This document shows, one piece after another, positions 27,574 to 36,394 of a stretch of 64,000 nt of DNA (positions are counted from its first letter, which is position 1; the number at the start of each line of letters is the position of its first letter). The notes below the pieces were generated by a model, which made no database searches, was not told where the DNA came from, and saw nothing but the letters and a program-made list of their open reading frames with translations. The position numbers were made by a program, and so were the translations under genes. This DNA is from Nocardia yamanashiensis NBRC 100130 (lineage in GTDB: Bacteria; Actinomycetota; Actinomycetes; Mycobacteriales; Mycobacteriaceae), in NCBI RefSeq assembly GCF_001613325.1, contig NZ_BDCD01000007.1, positions 124,001-188,000 on the forward strand. The letters are read 5' to 3'.

Positions 27574-28220
27574 CCCGGGCGCGCTGGGCTCGTGCGGCGG
27601 GCCTGGCCACGCTCGCCGCGCTGCTGATGCTCGCCGGGTTCGTGCTGCGCCCGGCCCTGGTGCCCGAGAGTCACAGCGCGCCTCCGGTTCTCACGCCGAC
27701 CGAGATCGGCTTCGCGGAGGATATGACGGCGCACCACGAGCAGGCGCTGCTCATGACGCAGCGCCTGGACGCCGGTGTGGATCCGGCGATCCGGCGGCTG
27801 GCCCAGCAGATCGCCGACACCCAGCGCTTGGAGATCGGCACCATGCTGGGCTGGCTGCGGCTGGCCAATGCCTCCCCCACCAACCCGCATCCGATGAACT
27901 GGATGCACGCCGCGAGCACCACCCACGACCACGCGTCGATGACCACGGGCGCCGCCGAATCCACCCGCATGCCCGGCATGGCCACCCTCGCCGAACTCGA
28001 CGCGCTGTCGGCGGCGCGGGGCGCGGACGCGGAAACCCAGTTCCTGCAGCTCATGCAGCGCCATCATCGCGGCGGCGTCGCCATGGCGCAGGCGGTGGAC
28101 AAGCTGGTCGAATCGGGCGCGGTGAAGGAGGCGGCGCGCGGGATGATCAGCGGGCAATCCCAGGAAGCGGGCATCATGACCCTGCTGCTGGCCCAGCGCG
28201 GTGTGCAACCGCTGTCCTGA
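27570..28220 (+). CDS. DUF305-family membrane-anchored or secreted protein
   Basis: A 216-residue protein with an N-terminal hydrophobic anchor (about residues 8-28) followed by a ferritin-like DUF305 domain: TPTEIGFAEDMTAHHEQALLM, MNWMHAAS, and QLMQRHHRGGVAMAQ. The HH and Met/His-rich parts suggest metal (perhaps copper) binding, known for some family members. It starts at GTG 27570, sharing 4 nt with the LVIVD gene; a joint extracytoplasmic role is likely but unproved. Confidence 0.88.
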   Translation: MTRARWARAAGLATLAALLMLAGFVLRPALVPESHSAPPVLTPTEIGFAEDMTAHHEQALLMTQRLDAGVDPAIRRLAQQIADTQRLEIGTMLGWLRLANASPTNPHPMNWMHAASTTHDHASMTTGAAESTRMPGMATLAELDALSAARGADAETQFLQLMQRHHRGGVAMAQAVDKLVESGAVKEAARGMISGQSQEAGIMTLLLAQRGVQPLS

Positions 28221-28221
28221 A

Positions 28222-28235
28222 GTGGGATATCCCAC
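28222..28235. promoter_or_regulatory. Perfect 14-bp palindrome, candidate operator
   Basis: GTGGGATATCCCAC lies one nt after the DUF305 stop and 68 nt before the next gene. A perfect palindrome of this length in a short intergenic gap suggests a regulator site, though it could be chance or part of a terminator without T-tract. Confidence 0.35.
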
Positions 28236-28303
28236 CGGCCCGGATCCGCCCCGCTGGGTATCGTCGATTGATCGGACCGTGTGGGGAGAGGTTGACGCAC
28301 AGC

Positions 28304-29014
28304 ATGATCGCGACGGAATCGCTGACCATTCCGGATCACATCCACGGCTACCCGCGGGTGGCCTTCGGTGGTTATGTGGCCGGGGTGCTCGCCGCCCGCA
28401 CCGGCGCCGAGGCGGCGCGCGTCGACTTCCGGCGCGCGGTCCCGGTCGAAACCCCCTTACTGCTGTCGGGTTCCACGCTCACCGCCGAGGACGGCACGCT
28501 CCTCACCGAGGCGGCCCCCGCCGTCCTCGATATCACCGCCCCGCCGCTGCCGTCCTGGTCGGATGCCAAGCGCGCCACCGAAACCGCGCTCTCCTCCCCC
28601 GACCGCCGGGTCACCGACTGCTATGGCTGCGGCGTGCAATGCGCGCCCGGCCGCGGCCTGCGCCTGTTCCCGTGGCGGGTCCCGCACAGCGATCTCATGG
28701 CCGCCGCCTGGACCCCCGACGCCGGCCTGGCCGACGAGAACGGCGAACTCCCGCCCGGCGTCGTGTGGTCGGCGCTGGACTGCCCCGGCGGCATCGCGGC
28801 CTGGGCCTTCCAGGGCATGGGCCTCGGCGCGTTCACCGCCGCGCTGACGGCATCGCAATACCGCCCGGTCCTGGCCGGAGCCGAGCACATCGCACACGCC
28901 TGGCCGATTCGCCACGAGGGCCGCAAATACACCGTGGGCGTGGCGCTTTCGACCGCCGACGGCGAACTGTGCGCCCTCGCCGAAGCGCTGTGGGTCGAAC
29001 CACGCACCGCCTGA
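28304..29014 (+). CDS. Putative double-hotdog-type conserved protein
   Basis: A 236-residue soluble protein. An N-terminal block (IHGYPRVAFGGYVAGVLA) and a later one (AWPIRHEGRKYTVGVAL) resemble the two halves of hotdog thioesterase-like proteins found in Corynebacteriales. A cysteine-rich middle (TDCYGCGVQCAPGRGLRL) is unusual. No catalytic residue can be named, so the enzyme role is open. The ATG at 28304 (MIATESL) was chosen; a purine-rich GGGGAGAGG lies further upstream. A preceding palindrome may regulate it. Confidence 0.5.
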   Translation: MIATESLTIPDHIHGYPRVAFGGYVAGVLAARTGAEAARVDFRRAVPVETPLLLSGSTLTAEDGTLLTEAAPAVLDITAPPLPSWSDAKRATETALSSPDRRVTDCYGCGVQCAPGRGLRLFPWRVPHSDLMAAAWTPDAGLADENGELPPGVVWSALDCPGGIAAWAFQGMGLGAFTAALTASQYRPVLAGAEHIAHAWPIRHEGRKYTVGVALSTADGELCALAEALWVEPRTA

Positions 29015-29063
29015 ACACAATCCAGCGCGGCGTTCAGCGGCGCCCGAGAACGCCCACCCGTCA

Positions 29064-29663
29064 TTACTGATCGCGCGGTTGCAATCCCTGCGTCAGCCGG
29101 GTGACCGTCTCGTCGAGTAGTTCGTCGATCCCCTCGGGCGGGATCAGTCCCGCCGTGGCGAAGCTGGCGAGGCCCTGGAGCGCGACCGCGACGGTCCAGC
29201 CGATGCGCATCGGATCGCCCGCGACGATTTCGCCGCGCTCCTGGGCTTCGGCGGTCAGCCGCACCGGGACCGCGAAGGCTTCCGCCACCGCTGCCGCCAT
29301 GGCCTCGCCGCCGGTGGGGCTGTGTTTGCGCGCGAACATCAGGGTCAGCAGGGCCGAATTGTCCACGGCGAAGCGGAGATACACGCGCGCCAGCTCGCGG
29401 AAGCGATCTTCGAAGGGCTGCTCCCCGGCGACCGCGCTCCGGAACGCTTCGCCGATCCGCTGGAAACCGTTCAGCGCCAACGCATCCAGCAGGGCCTGTT
29501 TGTCGGGAAAATGGCGGCTGGGCGCATTGTGGGTGACCCCGACCTCGCGCGCGAGTTTCCGCAGCGAGAGTTGCTCGACGCCCTGTTCGCGCAATGCCTG
29601 CTCGGCGCGTTCGAGGAGTTGTCCACGCAGGTCTCCGTGGTGGTAGGGGCGGTCGGCACACAT
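29064..29663 (-). CDS. TetR-family repressor
   Basis: A 199-residue regulator with the TetR helix-turn-helix near residues 25-70 (LSLRKLAREVGVTHNAPSRHFPDKQALLDAL) and a ligand domain after it. It is divergent from an SDR gene, with 65 nt between the starts, so it likely represses that gene and itself. The intergenic repeats at 29686 are the candidate operator. Ligand unknown. Confidence 0.92.
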   Translation of the reverse strand: MCADRPYHHGDLRGQLLERAEQALREQGVEQLSLRKLAREVGVTHNAPSRHFPDKQALLDALALNGFQRIGEAFRSAVAGEQPFEDRFRELARVYLRFAVDNSALLTLMFARKHSPTGGEAMAAAVAEAFAVPVRLTAEAQERGEIVAGDPMRIGWTVAVALQGLASFATAGLIPPEGIDELLDETVTRLTQGLQPRDQ

Positions 29664-29685
29664 AGTGCGATCAGCCTAGCAGCAT

Positions 29686-29718
29686 GTGGGCATTGACCAC
29701 TTTGTGGGCAGTGTCTAC
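29686..29718. promoter_or_regulatory. Candidate operator between divergent TetR and SDR genes
   Basis: Two 15-nt direct repeats with an 18-nt period lie in the 65-nt gap: GTGGGCATTGACCAC (29686-29700) and GTGGGCAGTGTCTAC (29704-29718). The first is also a short dyad (GTGG..CCAC). Their place suggests the TetR binding region. Confidence 0.45.
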
Positions 29719-29728
29719 ATTGGGGAGC

Positions 29729-30622
29729 ATGACGAATTCCCGATGGACAGCACGAGATCTTCCCCGCATGGACGGCCGGACCGTCATCGTGACCGGCGCG
29801 AACAGCGGCCTCGGCCTGGTCACCACCCGCGAATTGGCCCGGGCCGGCGCGCACGTGGTGCTCGCGGTGCGGGATGTCCGGCGAGGCGAGGCGGCCGCGC
29901 GCGAGGTCGAGGGCAGTACCGAGGTGCGTGAGCTCGACCTGGCGGATCTGGCCTCGATCCGCGCCTTCGCCGAGGGCTGGACCGAGCCGGTCGCCGCGCT
30001 GGTCAACAACGCGGGCATCATGATGGTTCCGCACGGGCACACCGCTGATGGTTTCGAGCGCCAGTTCGGCACCAACCATCTCGGGCATTTCGCCCTGACC
30101 AATCTGCTGCTGCCACGGATCACCGATCGGGTGGTCACGGTGTCGTCGCAGGCGCATCGGCGCGGGAGCATCGACCTGAACGACCTGAACTGGAAAGCGC
30201 GGCCGTACAACACGGTTGCCGCCTACGGTCAGTCCAAGCTGGCCAACCTGCTGTTCACCCTGGAGCTGAGCCGCCGCCTCGAGGCCGCCGGTTCCACGGT
30301 GCGCGCCACGGCCGCCCATCCCGGCTGGTCGGCCACGAACCTGCAGAGCCACACCGAGAATCGTGTCGCGGACCTGGCCATGCGGATCGGCAATCTGGTC
30401 CTGGCGCAGCGGCCCGAGGCGGGCACGCTGCCGACGCTGTACGCGCTCAGCCAGGACATCCCGTCCGACAGCTATGTCGGTCCGGATGGGTTCTACGAAT
30501 ACCGTGGCCATCCCAAGCTGGTGGGCCGTTCCGCCGCCGCGTCCGACGCCACGACCGCCCGGAAACTGTGGGAGGCTTCCGAGGAACTGACCGGCATCCG
30601 GTTCCCGCTGCCCGCGAACTGA
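29729..30622 (+). CDS. Short-chain dehydrogenase/reductase (retinol-dehydrogenase-like)
   Basis: A 297-residue SDR of the group often annotated as oxidoreductase. It shows TGANSGLG (about residues 22-29), NNAGIMM, the catalytic S in VVTVSSQAHRRG and YGQSK. The substrate is unknown. ATG 29729 follows GGGGAG at suitable spacing. It is divergent from the TetR gene, which probably controls it. Confidence 0.92.
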   Translation: MTNSRWTARDLPRMDGRTVIVTGANSGLGLVTTRELARAGAHVVLAVRDVRRGEAAAREVEGSTEVRELDLADLASIRAFAEGWTEPVAALVNNAGIMMVPHGHTADGFERQFGTNHLGHFALTNLLLPRITDRVVTVSSQAHRRGSIDLNDLNWKARPYNTVAAYGQSKLANLLFTLELSRRLEAAGSTVRATAAHPGWSATNLQSHTENRVADLAMRIGNLVLAQRPEAGTLPTLYALSQDIPSDSYVGPDGFYEYRGHPKLVGRSAAASDATTARKLWEASEELTGIRFPLPAN

Positions 30623-30638
30623 TTTCGCCAGGCCGACC

Positions 30639-31187
30639 CTAGGCGGCGCGCAGTTCCGCCGCCCCGAACGACACATTGAATCGATCGCACCAGATCGAAA
30701 GACTGTGCAGCGCCGTCAGATCGGCATCGACGGGAATGTCGTAGTTCTGATTCCCCTTGTTGCCCTTGAGCTTCCCCAGATCCAGGTGCTGCCCGTCGTC
30801 GAAGACGCCCCACCCGTCCTTGCCCGCGAGCACCGCGGCGTCGCTCAGCCACACGTGCAACGCCGGACCGTCCGAGGTGTCGAGGTTCTCGAGCCGCAGC
30901 ACCCGGGTACGGTCGGCGAGTTCCAGCACCGACACCGTTCCGGTCGTCTCGTGCTCATGCGAGATCAGGGTTCCCGTGTAGAGCGTGCGCGGGTAGCTGA
31001 CCGCCGGCGCACCCGCGGGCGCGGCCGCCGTCGTGACCGCGACGGTCGGCAGCGCTTCGTCAACGGTGGTGCTGGTGAACAACCGCCACGGCTGGAACAG
31101 CGCCAGCCCGATGACCACGGCGACGACCGCCAGCCCGGTCAGCGTCCACACGACCGGCTTGGGTGCGATCCTTCGGAGGAGAGCCAT
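30639..31187 (-). CDS. Membrane-anchored DM13-domain protein
   Basis: A 182-residue protein with one N-terminal TM segment (about residues 13-33), a short Ala/Thr-rich linker and a C-terminal DM13 domain (LYTGTLISHEHETTGTVSVLEL onward, with the redox-like SIWCDRFNVSFGAAEL at the end). DM13 domains are proposed to be electron-transfer or redox modules, with a conserved cysteine; here one cysteine is visible. The mature domain faces outward. It converges with the SDR gene and follows no clear operon. Confidence 0.85.
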   Translation of the reverse strand: MALLRRIAPKPVVWTLTGLAVVAVVIGLALFQPWRLFTSTTVDEALPTVAVTTAAAPAGAPAVSYPRTLYTGTLISHEHETTGTVSVLELADRTRVLRLENLDTSDGPALHVWLSDAAVLAGKDGWGVFDDGQHLDLGKLKGNKGNQNYDIPVDADLTALHSLSIWCDRFNVSFGAAELRAA

Positions 31188-31250
31188 GCTCGAATATTCG
31201 CAGCTCCGAACCCCTCCGGCCAGGGGATCGCACCCATGGTCAGGCTTTCG

Positions 31251-32540
31251 TCAGAGGTTGCCGACGGTGTGTTCGAGCCGCTCGGCCACCAGTTCGCGCG
31301 CCTTCTCCCGCAGGAAGGGACGGAATCCGCTGGGGTACACCGGGTCGCCGGGCGCGTAGGTCTTGAGCACCTCCTTGGCGAGGGTGATCTTGTGGACCTC
31401 GGTGGGCCCATCCGCGATGGCCATGACCTGCGCGTAGTTCATCATGTCCACGAACGGCAGATCGGTGCTGACGCCGATGGCGCCGTGCAGGTGCATGGCG
31501 CGCTGGGCGATATCGTGCATGACCTTCGGCATGGCCACCTTGATGGCGGCGATATCGTGGCGCACCTTGCGGTAGTCCTGTTCCTTGTCGATGCGCCAGG
31601 CGGTGCGCAGCACGAGGAGCCGGAACTGCTCCATCTCGATCCAGGCTTCAGCGATCTTCTCCTGGGTCATCTGCTTTCCGCCGAGCACGCCCTTGCCCAT
31701 GGTGCGGGAGACCGCGCGCTCGCACATCATGTCGAATGCCTTGCGCACCATGGCGACCGTGCGCATGGCGTGGTGCACGCGACCGCCGCCGAGCCGGGTC
31801 TGGGCGACGATGAACCCGAGCCCCTCCGCGCCGAGCAAGGCATCGGCGGGGACGCGGACATCGGTGAAGCGCAGGTGCCCTTCGTTTTCGCTGAAGCCGG
31901 GGACGGTGAAGTTCCGGACGATTTCCAGGCCGGGCGCGTCGGCGGGCACGATGAACATCGACAGCCGCTTGTGCGGTTCGGCGTCCGGATCGGTCACGAC
32001 CATGACGATGTGGAAGCTGGCGAACTCGGCCGCCGAGTTGAACCACTTCTCGCCGTTGATGACCCAGTCGTCGCCGTCGCGCACGGCCCGGGTCTGGAAC
32101 GCGGTCGGATCGGAGCCGCCGGTCGGCTCGGTCATGACGTAGCAGGAGCCGATCTCACCGTCGAGCAAGGGCTGCAGGTATTTCGCCTTCTGCTCCGGCG
32201 TGCCGAAGTGGGCGAGGATCTCGGCATTGCCGGAATCCGGCGCCTGACAGCCGAAGACGAGCGGCGCCCACTTGGAGGTGCCGATGACCTCGTTCAGCAG
32301 TGCCAGCTTGACCTGCCCGTAGCCGGGGCCGCCCAGTTCGGGGCCGAGGTGGCAGGCCCACAGCCCCTGCTCTTTCACCTTCTCCTGCAACGGCTTCATG
32401 AGCGCCCGGATCTCCGGGTTCTTGCGGTCGTAGGGTTCCGGGTAGAGCAGGTCCAGGGGTTCCACCTCGGTGCGGACGAACTCCGCGACCCAGTCCAGCT
32501 TCTTCTGGTATTCCGGATCGGTTTCGAAATCCCAAGCCAT
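31251..32540 (-). CDS. Acyl-CoA dehydrogenase
   Basis: A 429-residue FAD enzyme of the fadE type, with the conserved YVMTEPTGGSDPT (flavin/substrate contact) and WVINGEKWFNS blocks in the middle, and a C-terminal helical domain with MRTVAMVRKAFDMM and AIGVSTDLPFVDMMNYAQ. The catalytic base is not certain by eye. The acyl substrate is unknown. The TetR gene starts upstream on the same strand (about 10 nt between its stop and this start), so the three genes SDR, TetR and this one probably form one operon under the doubled operator at 33955. Confidence 0.93.
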   Translation of the reverse strand: MAWDFETDPEYQKKLDWVAEFVRTEVEPLDLLYPEPYDRKNPEIRALMKPLQEKVKEQGLWACHLGPELGGPGYGQVKLALLNEVIGTSKWAPLVFGCQAPDSGNAEILAHFGTPEQKAKYLQPLLDGEIGSCYVMTEPTGGSDPTAFQTRAVRDGDDWVINGEKWFNSAAEFASFHIVMVVTDPDAEPHKRLSMFIVPADAPGLEIVRNFTVPGFSENEGHLRFTDVRVPADALLGAEGLGFIVAQTRLGGGRVHHAMRTVAMVRKAFDMMCERAVSRTMGKGVLGGKQMTQEKIAEAWIEMEQFRLLVLRTAWRIDKEQDYRKVRHDIAAIKVAMPKVMHDIAQRAMHLHGAIGVSTDLPFVDMMNYAQVMAIADGPTEVHKITLAKEVLKTYAPGDPVYPSGFRPFLREKARELVAERLEHTVGNL

Positions 32541-32550
32541 GGTCAGCCTT

Positions 32551-33180
32551 TCACTTGTTCGGGGTCGTCGCGACGCCGTCGAGGATGGTGGTGATGAGAA
32601 TGTCGGCGATCTGTTCGGGGGTGTGCTCGCCGCCGGGGCGATACCAGCGGCTGACCATGTTCAGCATGGCCACGATGCTGTTGGTGACGACGTGATCGCC
32701 GGTGCGCAGCACGCCGGCGGCGACGCCCGCGTCGAAGACGCGCTGCCAGGTCCGCTGAATGCCGTCGCGCAGCACCTGCAGATCGGCTTCGCGTTCGGCG
32801 GTGAGTGCCCCGGCGTCGCGCAGCGCGATGGTGACCTCGTGCTGATGCTCGAGAATCAGCCGGACGTGATCGCGAATCAGGGTGCGCAGCTTGGCCATCG
32901 GCTCGGCGTCGCTGTCGGCGACCGCGGTGGCGGCATCGAACATGAGCTGCGTGTAGCCGCGCCGGATCTGGAAGAGCAGTTCTTCCTTGGAGCCGATATG
33001 GTAGTACAGCGCGCCGCGCTGGATGCCCGCCCGGTCGCCGATGTCCGCGACGCTGGTGGCGTGAAACCCCTTCTCGGCGAACAGTTCCATGGCCGCGCGC
33101 ACGATGCGTTCGCGGGTCTCCCCGGGATTCACCTCCGAGGCGGGCGGACGGCCGCGCCGGCGCACGGGTTGCGCGGTCAC
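32551..33180 (-). CDS. TetR-family regulator of the SDR/acyl-CoA dehydrogenase operon
   Basis: A 209-residue TetR protein. Residues 1-15 are basic (TAQPVRRRGRPPAS), then the helix-turn-helix at about 22-68 (RIVRAAMELFAEKGFHATSVADIGDRAG) and a KstR/FadR-like C-terminal domain. It starts with GTG and overlaps the SDR stop by 4 nt. The nested palindromes at 33955 upstream of the operon are its likely site. Such operons often serve lipid or steroid catabolism; that role is inferred. Confidence 0.9.
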   Translation of the reverse strand: MTAQPVRRRGRPPASEVNPGETRERIVRAAMELFAEKGFHATSVADIGDRAGIQRGALYYHIGSKEELLFQIRRGYTQLMFDAATAVADSDAEPMAKLRTLIRDHVRLILEHQHEVTIALRDAGALTAEREADLQVLRDGIQRTWQRVFDAGVAAGVLRTGDHVVTNSIVAMLNMVSRWYRPGGEHTPEQIADILITTILDGVATTPNK

Positions 33181-33923
33181 CGCCAGCCGCCGTCGAGGGC
33201 GAGGGTGGAGCCGGTGCAGAACGCGGAGGCGTCGGAGGCGAAGAACAGTGCGGCCCCGACGATGTCGGCGGGCTGCCCGATGCGCCGCAGCGCATTGCCG
33301 TTCGCGAGGAACTGCCGCATCTCCTCCGGCCAGGCCTTGGCGATATCGGTGTCGAAGGCCCCGCAGCGAATGGTGTTGACCCGCACCGCCGGCCCGTAGG
33401 TCTGCGCGAGCCCGCCGCTCAGCGTTTCCAGCGCCGCCTTGGCCGCCGCGTAGGGCACGGCGAGGGGTTCGGGCCGCACGGCTTCGATGGAGGAGATATT
33501 GATGATCGATCCGCCGCCGGCCGCCGCCATCCGGGCCCCGATGAGCGCCGAGAGCCGGAACGGCCCCTTCAGGTTGGTGGCGACGATCTTGTCGAACATG
33601 GACTCGGTGACCTGGTCCAGGCTCGGGTACAGCAGCGACATCCCGGCATTGTTGACCAGCACGTCGACCCGCCCGAATTCCGCGTAGGCGGCCTCGGCCA
33701 GCTGATCGCACTGCTCCCAGACCCCCACATTGCAGGCCACCGGCAGTGCGCGCCGCCCGAACTTCTCCCGCACTTCAGCGGCCAGTTCCGCGCAGCTGTC
33801 CAGCTTGCGGCTGGCGATGACCACGTCCGCGCCGGAGGCCGCGAAGGCCAGGACCATTTCGCGCCCGAGCCCGCGACTGCCGCCGGTGACCACAACGACC
33901 TTGCCGGACAACACATCTGCCAT
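33177..33923 (-). CDS. Short-chain dehydrogenase/reductase, first gene of operon
   Basis: A 248-residue classical SDR with TGGSRGLG (about residues 13-20), NNAGMS, S in NISSIEA and YAAAK, and the C-terminal GSTLALDGGW typical of FabG-like enzymes. ATG 33923 (MADVLSG) was chosen over an upstream frame that runs through the operator region. It leads the operon SDR, tetR, acyl-CoA dehydrogenase. The substrate, perhaps a hydroxyacyl or sterol intermediate, is unknown. Confidence 0.93.
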   Translation of the reverse strand: MADVLSGKVVVVTGGSRGLGREMVLAFAASGADVVIASRKLDSCAELAAEVREKFGRRALPVACNVGVWEQCDQLAEAAYAEFGRVDVLVNNAGMSLLYPSLDQVTESMFDKIVATNLKGPFRLSALIGARMAAAGGGSIINISSIEAVRPEPLAVPYAAAKAALETLSGGLAQTYGPAVRVNTIRCGAFDTDIAKAWPEEMRQFLANGNALRRIGQPADIVGAALFFASDASAFCTGSTLALDGGWR

Positions 33924-33954
33924 GACTGGCTCCTCGCCACCGCTCCGCACACTT

Positions 33955-33995
33955 AATGTTCCATGCAGTACATTAAATGTACCGCCCGGAACATT
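33955..33995. promoter_or_regulatory. Doubled TetR operator: two 20-bp sites in mirror array
   Basis: A 41-nt symmetric block centred on base 33975. Inner palindrome GTACATTAAATGTAC (33968-33982) and outer arms AATGTTCC (33955-33962) and GGAACATT (33988-33995) share one centre. Read another way, it is two 20-nt dyads, 33955-33974 and 33976-33995, each of form AATGTnC...GnACATT. It lies 32 nt before the SDR start, fit for two repressor dimers. Confidence 0.75.
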
Positions 33996-34118
33996 CAAGG
34001 GTTCGATCCCGAATGGCCTGGGTCACTCGAGCCGGGTGCCGTGACAGCCCACCTGGTACCCGCGAGTAACATGACAGGCGTACTTTTTCCACCCGGCTTC
34101 TCGAAATGAGGCATGTAG

Positions 34119-36299
34119 ATGACAGAGCGGATCCAGGTCGGCGGGCTTCAGGTTGCCAAGGTGCTTCACGATTTCGTGGAGAACGAGGCCCTTCCCGGCA
34201 CCGGCGTAGATTCCGCCGCGTTCTGGTCGGGTGCCGAGGCTGTTATCAACGACCTCGCCCCCCGCAACCGCGCACTGCTGGCGGAACGCGACGACATCCA
34301 GGCCAAGATCGACGAGTGGCACCGTGCCAACCCCGGCACCGGCTACGACAAGGCTGCCTACAAGCAGTTCCTGTCCGAGATCGGCTACCTGCGCCCCGAA
34401 CCGGCCGATTTCCAGATCGGTACCGAGAACGTGGACGCCGAAATCGCCACCCAGGCCGGCCCGCAGCTGGTCGTGCCGGTCATGAACGCCCGCTTCGCGA
34501 TCAATGCCGCGAACGCCCGCTGGGGTTCGCTGTACGACGCGCTGTACGGCACCGACGCCATCTCCGAGGCGGGCGGCGCCGAGAAGGGCAAGGGCTACAA
34601 CAAGGTCCGCGGTGACAAGGTCATCGAATGGGCGCGCAACTTCCTCGACGACGCGGTGCCGCTGATCACCGGCTCGCACGTCGGCTCCACCAAGTACTCG
34701 ATCGAGGACGGCGAGCTCGTGGTCGGGCTCGAGGACGGCACCGAGATCGGCCTGGCCGACAACGACGCGCTCGTCGGTTACCTGGGCGATCCGGCGAACC
34801 CGACCTCGATCCTGCTCAAGCACAACGGTCTTCACATCGAGATCCAGATCGACCCGTCCTCCCCCATCGGCTCCACCGACACCGCCGGCGTCAAGGACCT
34901 GGTGCTCGAGTCCGCGGTCACCACCATCATGGACTTCGAGGACTCGGTCGCGGCCGTGGACGCCGAGGACAAGGTGCTCTGCTACCACAACTGGCTGGGC
35001 CTGATGAAGGGCGATCTGGCCGAAGAGGTCTCCAAGGGCGGCAAGACCTTCACCCGCACCATGAACCCGGACCGCGTCTACACCGCGCTCGACGGTTCCG
35101 ACCTGGTGCTGCACGGCCGTTCGCTGCTGTTCGTGCGCAATGTGGGTCACCTGATGACCTCCGACGCCATCATCGACGCCGAGGGCAACGAGGTGCCCGA
35201 AGGCATCATGGACGGCCTGATCACCGTCCTGATCGCCAAGCACGCGCTCAACGGCGACACCAAGCTCAAGAACACCCGCACCGGCTCCATCTACATCGTG
35301 AAGCCGAAGATGCACGGCCCCGACGAGGTCGCCTTCACCAACGAGCTGTTCGGCCGCATCGAGCAGGCGCTCGACCTGCCGGTCAACACGCTCAAGGTCG
35401 GCATCATGGACGAGGAGCGCCGCACCACCGTCAACCTGAAGGCGTCCATCCACGCCGCCAAGGACCGCGTGGTGTTCATCAACACCGGCTTCCTCGACCG
35501 CACCGGCGACGAGATCCACACCTCCATGGAGGCCGGGCCCATGGTCCGCAAGGCCGAGATGAAGTCGCAGCAGTGGATCAAGTCCTACGAGGACTTCAAT
35601 GTCGACACCGGCATCGCCACCGGCCTGCCCGGCAAGGCGCAGATCGGCAAGGGCATGTGGGCCATGCCCGACCTGATGGCCGAGATGCTGGTCCAGAAGA
35701 TCGGCCACCCCAAGGCCGGCGCCAACACCGCCTGGGTGCCCTCGCCCACCGCCGCCACCCTGCACGCCACCCACTACCACCTGGTGGACGTGTTCAAGCG
35801 GCAGGCCGAGATCGCCAAGGCCGGTCCCCGCGCCACCGTCGACGAGATCCTCGAGATCCCGCTGGCCCAGGACACCGACTGGACCGCCGAGGAGAAGCAG
35901 CAGGAGCTGGACAACAACTCCCAGGGCATCCTCGGCTACGTGGTGCGCTGGATCGACCAGGGCGTCGGCTGCTCCAAGGTGCCCGACATCAAGGACATCG
36001 GCCTGATGGAAGACCGTGCCACCCTGCGCATCTCGTCGCAGCTGGTCGCCAACTGGCTGCGCCACGGCGTCGTCACCGAGGACGAGGTCATCGCCTCGCT
36101 GCAGCGCATGGCCCCGGTGGTGGACCGCCAGAACGCCGGAGACGCGAGCTACTTCGCGATGGCTCCGAACTTCGACGCCTCCATCGCCTTCCAGGCCGCC
36201 AAGGAGCTGGTGCTCGAGGGCACCAAGCAGCCCAACGGTTACACCGAGCCGATCCTGCACCGCCGCCGCCGCGAGGCCAAGGCGCTCAAGTGCCTGTGA
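34119..36299 (+). CDS. glcB: Malate synthase G
   Basis: A 726-residue enzyme, full length for the G isoform, which condenses glyoxylate with acetyl-CoA to malate in the glyoxylate shunt. Recognised blocks include the N-terminal [21 protein letters not shown], the [17 protein letters not shown] stretch (Mg-binding acid region), [14 protein letters not shown], and the C-terminal [25 protein letters not shown] with the catalytic region nearby. It is a single gene, ended by a 16-bp hairpin. The ATG at 34119 (MTERIQVG) follows AAATGAGG. Confidence 0.97.
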   Translation: MTERIQVGGLQVAKVLHDFVENEALPGTGVDSAAFWSGAEAVINDLAPRNRALLAERDDIQAKIDEWHRANPGTGYDKAAYKQFLSEIGYLRPEPADFQIGTENVDAEIATQAGPQLVVPVMNARFAINAANARWGSLYDALYGTDAISEAGGAEKGKGYNKVRGDKVIEWARNFLDDAVPLITGSHVGSTKYSIEDGELVVGLEDGTEIGLADNDALVGYLGDPANPTSILLKHNGLHIEIQIDPSSPIGSTDTAGVKDLVLESAVTTIMDFEDSVAAVDAEDKVLCYHNWLGLMKGDLAEEVSKGGKTFTRTMNPDRVYTALDGSDLVLHGRSLLFVRNVGHLMTSDAIIDAEGNEVPEGIMDGLITVLIAKHALNGDTKLKNTRTGSIYIVKPKMHGPDEVAFTNELFGRIEQALDLPVNTLKVGIMDEERRTTVNLKASIHAAKDRVVFINTGFLDRTGDEIHTSMEAGPMVRKAEMKSQQWIKSYEDFNVDTGIATGLPGKAQIGKGMWAMPDLMAEMLVQKIGHPKAGANTAWVPSPTAATLHATHYHLVDVFKRQAEIAKAGPRATVDEILEIPLAQDTDWTAEEKQQELDNNSQGILGYVVRWIDQGVGCSKVPDIKDIGLMEDRATLRISSQLVANWLRHGVVTEDEVIASLQRMAPVVDRQNAGDASYFAMAPNFDASIAFQAAKELVLEGTKQPNGYTEPILHRRRREAKALKCL

Positions 36300-36300
36300 G

Positions 36301-36394
36301 GCACGCCGGATAGGTTGCGCTACACGGGAATCCCCGGTCGATATGCATTCGACCGGGGATTCCCCTTTCGGCAGGATGACACGCGTGAGTTATT
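36301..36394 (+). repeat. Duplicated hairpin-plus-leader unit, copy 1
   Basis: From the end of glcB to the start of the next gene, 94 nt match the unit at 37149-37242 at roughly four positions in five, including the hairpin, TCGGCAGGATGAC and the GTGAG start. The copy is therefore terminator, spacer, ribosome-binding site and start as one block. Confidence 0.8.
36326..36364 (+). terminator. Terminator of glcB
   Basis: GGGAATCCCCGGTCGA (36326-36341) pairs perfectly with TCGACCGGGGATTCCC (36349-36364), loop 7 nt, then CTTTC. A 16-bp stem with a short T-tract. Confidence 0.8.

Noticed and set aside
34023..36260. A 745-codon minus-strand open frame opposite glcB
   Set aside because: Codon pattern mirrors malate synthase; composition is Val/Gly/Asp/His-rich without motifs.
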